Positions 60,599-64,000 of a stretch of DNA of 64,000 nucleotides are shown here, piece after piece. Made by a program: the position numbers and the translations under genes. The notes beneath the pieces were generated by a model that had not been told where the DNA came from, searched no databases, and worked only from the letters and a program-made list of their open reading frames with translations. Origin of the DNA: Chloroflexota bacterium (GTDB lineage Bacteria > Chloroflexota > Anaerolineae > Aggregatilineales > Phototrophicaceae); contig JAIUNI010000001.1 of NCBI GenBank assembly GCA_020161935.1, positions 1,240,001-1,304,000 on the forward strand, in the 5' to 3' direction. How positions within the stretch are numbered: position 1 is the first letter of the stretch; every line of letters starts with the position of its first letter.

Positions 60599-61478
60599 TC
60601 AATTCCTTCATGAGCTGTCGCTCCCGTTTAAGCGTATTCAGTTCAACCGCGCTTAACCAACCTGCGAGCAGCCAACCTGCCGTGACAACGTACACGACAC
60701 CCGGCGGTATCCACATAAAAAGCCCCGCTAATTGCTGATCTTGCAAAAGGGTTAGCCCCCATTCGCTTACATAGAGGCTGTGGCTCGTATACCACGGCAA
60801 GTTTGAGAACGTCATAAGTGCGCCCAAAACACCTGTCGTCATCATAACGATGAACACAGCCAGCACCCGCAAACCGTAATGATCGTTTGTTAAGATCATC
60901 CACCAGAACAGTAAGGCGCTCCCCAAAAACGAAGCGTGTTGCAGCATATGAACAAGCGGATAAAGGAGTGCCGCGTTGTATAACGCCGGAATATGCCATA
61001 GCCACATGAAGGCGATATGCAGCGCGGACACCGCCAACGGCTGACTTACATTTGACCAAGCATGATGCACCCAAGTTGTATTAGAAACCCTCCCTATCCC
61101 CTTACCCCATGCTAACGGCAAGCCTCGCAGCAGCACCGGTGCTGGTCGGCTCATGACGATCAGCGGAGCCGCCAGCAGCACAAAAATCAAATGCTGTAGC
61201 ATATGACCGGAGAACAGCGTCGCCCCCATAACATCCAATGGTGAAATCAGTGCGAGGAATAATGCTGCTATTCCACCGAGGAAACACCCAATCCGCCATC
61301 CACTCACCTTATAAGTCATCGCGCCGCGAAAATAGATGTACGTTGGTAGCAATAAAGCAGCCAAAATCACCGGATCAGTGTTCCAATGTGTCCACACATC
61401 AGATGGCACGGCTCGACCCTCATGCGCGAACGCCAACTGAGGAACGAGAAGCAACACGATGACGAGCTTCATCCACAT
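60588..61478 (-). CDS. CtaG-type (caa3) cytochrome oxidase assembly factor
   Basis: I prefer the ATG at 61478, which follows the previous stop by one base and AAGG by nine. Seven hydrophobic helices and the conserved H-rich motifs (SGHMLQHLIF, LHIAFMWLWHIPALYNA, HMLQHASFL) mark the caa3_CtaG family, which delivers copper to subunit I. It fits the oxidase gene two places upstream. Confidence 0.85.
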   Translation of the reverse strand: MWMKLVIVLLLVPQLAFAHEGRAVPSDVWTHWNTDPVILAALLLPTYIYFRGAMTYKVSGWRIGCFLGGIAALFLALISPLDVMGATLFSGHMLQHLIFVLLAAPLIVMSRPAPVLLRGLPLAWGKGIGRVSNTTWVHHAWSNVSQPLAVSALHIAFMWLWHIPALYNAALLYPLVHMLQHASFLGSALLFWWMILTNDHYGLRVLAVFIVMMTTGVLGALMTFSNLPWYTSHSLYVSEWGLTLLQDQQLAGLFMWIPPGVVYVVTAGWLLAGWLSAVELNTLKRERQLMKELSDA

Positions 61479-61479
61479 C

Positions 61480-61872
61480 TCAAATCGCCTTATCACAAAC
61501 ACTAAGTACGAATGCTGGCGCGACTGTGAACAAGATGCTTAGGATGAACAGCGCACTAAGCAACATGCCGAGCAACGTAAGAAAATGAAACCGAGCCTCG
61601 TAAGCAGATTCCTTACGGCTTGTTTCTTTCCTTACTTGAGACCATGCTCGAAACGCGAGTATGCCACCAAACCCAACCCCGATAACACTAACGACAGTCA
61701 GCACAATCATCGTCAGGCGCATGGTTTCAGGCGTGATGAAGATCAGGTTAGTGAAATTAGAACGACATCCAAACTCGGCTAGGCTGTACACAGCAACAAA
61801 ATGCACAAACCAGATAATTGGCCCACTCAGGACACTATAACCGAGTACGAAAGGTGAAGTCGTGCGAATCAT
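61480..61872 (-). CDS. Membrane protein in the oxidase cluster (130 aa)
   Basis: I use the ATG at 61872; the frame remains open to 61950 inside the oxidase gene. Four hydrophobic segments are visible. It occupies the place of small oxidase subunits or of assembly proteins but has no motif I recognise. Confidence 0.6.
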   Translation of the reverse strand: MIRTTSPFVLGYSVLSGPIIWFVHFVAVYSLAEFGCRSNFTNLIFITPETMRLTMIVLTVVSVIGVGFGGILAFRAWSQVRKETSRKESAYEARFHFLTLLGMLLSALFILSILFTVAPAFVLSVCDKAI

Positions 61873-61880
61873 AGCAGTCC

Positions 61881-64000
61881 CTAAATCACAATCGGGCCGA
61901 TATAAAGCAGCGCATAAGTCACCACTCCCGCTGCGACAGCGTAATACCAAAACAACACAAGGTCAGTGATCGCTTGATGCCGGCTTGGTCGCTCGTGGGT
62001 GGCTCGCACAAACCAGAACAGCATGGCAGCCCCCATCACCACAATGACCAACATCGTCAACAACTGGTAGCCAGCCATGATCGCAAAAATTGAGCCAAAA
62101 GCCTGTGTCTGGTAATTAAAACCGAGTTGCCCGTAACTCAGCAGATTGCCAACAAGATACAAAATACCGAGGACAACGCCGATGAGTAATCCCCGCTGCA
62201 CACCTGCCCGTTCATCCCGCTGTAACGCGCTCGCCGCCCATCGCATTGGAATGACGCTGATCAACAGCACCAACAGCGCGATACCCGGTAAAACCGGATC
62301 AGGCATCGCAATACCGTCCGGCGGCCACTGTGGCGGTTTCAGCCGCAGATACAAATAACTGAAGCATAATGTACCCAGCGCGGTTGCCAGCGTCACAATC
62401 GTAAGAATAGTTCCCCATCGTCCAATCACACGGCTGCCATGTGGTCGCAGCGGGACACCATACTCGCGCTCAAATGCTTCTTCTTCGTCCGGCTTACTGT
62501 AAGCACCGGTGTCGCGGTGCCAACCGATCAACGTGAACATCGTGATAATCAGGCATACACCAGCCAACGCATATTGTGAAAACACAAGGAATAGTGTCAT
62601 TACAGCAATAGCGAGCGCTGCCCAGAACGGATAAATGGATGGCCCAGCCACGCGAAAAACCTCAAGCGGTCGCGCATCAATCGCCGAAGTCGCAATCTGT
62701 GCGCGGTATTCACGCGGGTAATGTTTCAGCACGTCGAGCAGCTTTCGGGTACCCGGTTCAACAACCTGTTCCTCGGCCTTTTCCCACAACGGATTACGGC
62801 TGTTGACAACCGGAAACTCACGGAAACCGTAAGGTGGAACAGGTGTCGGTGGCAGCCATTCGAGCGTATCGGCGTTCCACGGGTTTGCTGGCGCTTTCTG
62901 ACCGTTGCGTGCGCTCCAAATCATGTTAATCAGGAACACAACGAAACTGGCCGCAACCATGAACGAGCCAATCGTCGAAAGCAGGTTATAGGGTTCTAAG
63001 CCAACCCCTGCCTGATAGGTATAAACACGTCGCGGCATCCCCAGAATCCCACTAATGTGCATCGGGAAAAACGTCACATTGAAGCCAATAAAAAGTAGAA
63101 GGAAATTCCACACTCCTAATCGCTCGTTTGGCATCCGTTCAATAAACTTGGGGAACCAGTAATAGATCGCTGCGAAAATCGGAAAGAGCCAGCCGCCGAT
63201 CAGCACATAATGGAAATGGGCGACCACGAAATACGTGTCGTGTGTTTGCAGGTTAACGGGTACGGAAGCCAGCATCACGCCGCTCAAACCGCCGAGAACA
63301 AAAATCAGCAGAAAACCGATTGCGAACAGAAAAGGTGTCTTAAAAACAGGTCTGCCGCTCCAAATGGTGATAATGAAGGCGAAGATTTGTATCCCGCTCG
63401 GAATGGCGATCATCATGCTCGCAGCCGTAAAAAACGACAGCGCCAATTCCGGCAGTCCAGTTGCGAACATATGATGTACCCACAACCCGAACGAAAGAAA
63501 TCCCAGCGACACCAACGAGATCACGATGAAGGTGTAACCAATCAGCGCTCGCCGTGAGAAAACCGTCACAATCGTTGCCACGATACCCAGCGGCGGAATA
63601 AAAATGATATAGACATCAGGATGACCGAATATCCAAAAAATGTGCTGCCAGAGGAGTGGATCGCCATTCTGGTCGGGGTTAAAAAAGTGCGTACCGATTG
63701 CGCGATCCAGTTCCAATAATGTTGACCCAACCACCAGCGGGGTAAAGGCGAAAATAATCATCCAACCCGTGACCATAATCGCCCACGCAAAAATGGGAAT
63801 GCGGTTGATAGACATCCCCGGTGCGCGCATGTGGAAAAACGAAATAATGAGTTCAAATGCGCCTGCAATCGCCGCCGTTTCAGCAACATTCAAACCCAAC
63901 AGGTAAAAGTCCACACCTAAGCCGGGAGAATATTCTTTTCCGGTCATAGGCACATAGGCAAACCAGCCACCTTCCGGCACCGCATCCACGAAGAACCCGA
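61881..64000 (-). CDS. Fused cytochrome c oxidase subunit I-III, N-terminus outside window
   Basis: The frame runs to the window edge. Subunit I has the heme-copper ligands: GHPDVY, WVHHMFATG and HFHYVL. After about residue 520 a second part with five helices ends ...TYALLYIGPIVI and corresponds to subunit III, so the two are fused, as in some caa3 oxidases. The usual Glu of GHPEVY is Asp here, and the K-channel Lys of TGIKIF is Gln (SGIQIF). The first few hundred residues are missing from the window. Confidence 0.85.
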   Translation of the reverse strand, partial: GFFVDAVPEGGWFAYVPMTGKEYSPGLGVDFYLLGLNVAETAAIAGAFELIISFFHMRAPGMSINRIPIFAWAIMVTGWMIIFAFTPLVVGSTLLELDRAIGTHFFNPDQNGDPLLWQHIFWIFGHPDVYIIFIPPLGIVATIVTVFSRRALIGYTFIVISLVSLGFLSFGLWVHHMFATGLPELALSFFTAASMMIAIPSGIQIFAFIITIWSGRPVFKTPFLFAIGFLLIFVLGGLSGVMLASVPVNLQTHDTYFVVAHFHYVLIGGWLFPIFAAIYYWFPKFIERMPNERLGVWNFLLLFIGFNVTFFPMHISGILGMPRRVYTYQAGVGLEPYNLLSTIGSFMVAASFVVFLINMIWSARNGQKAPANPWNADTLEWLPPTPVPPYGFREFPVVNSRNPLWEKAEEQVVEPGTRKLLDVLKHYPREYRAQIATSAIDARPLEVFRVAGPSIYPFWAALAIAVMTLFLVFSQYALAGVCLIITMFTLIGWHRDTGAYSKPDEEEAFEREYGVPLRPHGSRVIGRWGTILTIVTLATALGTLCFSYLYLRLKPPQWPPDGIAMPDPVLPGIALLVLLISVIPMRWAASALQRDERAGVQRGLLIGVVLGILYLVGNLLSYGQLGFNYQTQAFGSIFAIMAGYQLLTMLVIVVMGAAMLFWFVRATHERPSRHQAITDLVLFWYYAVAAGVVTYALLYIGPIVI

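Noticed and set aside
1..64000. CRISPR array
   Set aside because: No regularly spaced identical repeats of suitable length were seen on either strand.

Overview
The window holds two mobile elements lying next to each other, followed by ordinary chromosome. The chromosomal part carries a fused cytochrome c oxidase I-III gene, a CtaG-type assembly factor, and a GMC dehydrogenase with its Tat-exported small subunit, cytochrome c and cupredoxin. Together with long Thr-Pro-rich linkers on secreted proteins, an ImuA-ImuB-DnaE2 mutasome and TIR-NACHT-FGE receptors, this suggests an aerobic member of the Chloroflexota. That placement is an inference, because no rRNA or ribosomal gene is present. The sequence alone cannot show whether the host is cultured or known.

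Element A (position 1 to about 18.95 kb, left end outside the window) looks like a virus or a virus-derived integrative element. It has a primase-polymerase and an SF3 helicase with iteron-like repeats beside them. A repressor region encodes a membrane-anchored Mrr-type nuclease. A left-going operon encodes a winged-helix regulator, a Wzy/O-antigen-ligase-family membrane protein and an FtsK/HerA-type ATPase. Divergent from it, a right-going operon encodes only membrane and secreted proteins: a small coat-like protein followed at once by a terminator, a ~990-residue secreted and membrane-anchored protein, and several Thr-Pro-rich single-pass proteins. The gene order recalls filamentous phages (coat, terminator, adsorption protein, small membrane proteins, FtsK-like assembly ATPase), but the replication genes do not.

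Element B (about 18.91 to 56.90 kb) is a 38-kb genomic island flanked by two copies of the 3' half of a tRNA-Gly gene (CCC anticodon loop). A tyrosine recombinase sits just inside the left copy. The island has its own primase-type replication protein with a candidate antisense RNA in its leader. The rest is mostly conflict genes: two convergent TIR-NACHT-FGE receptors with a truncated reverse transcriptase of diversity-generating-retroelement type between them; a SIR2 - PD-(D/E)XK nuclease - HicB-like operon; a complete imuA-imuB-DUF6504-like-dnaE2 mutasome; and a four-gene DUF499 ATPase / DUF1156 methyltransferase / HEPN protein / SNF2-DUF3883 helicase system. An 11-bp palindrome, GACAC(C/G)GTGTC, recurs in intergenic positions of the island, which hints at shared control.

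The strongest candidates for undescribed biology are the element A virion-like module with its unusual replication genes, the decayed retroelement between two receptor genes, and the SIR2-nuclease-HicB operon. All family assignments were made by eye from motifs and were not checked against any database.
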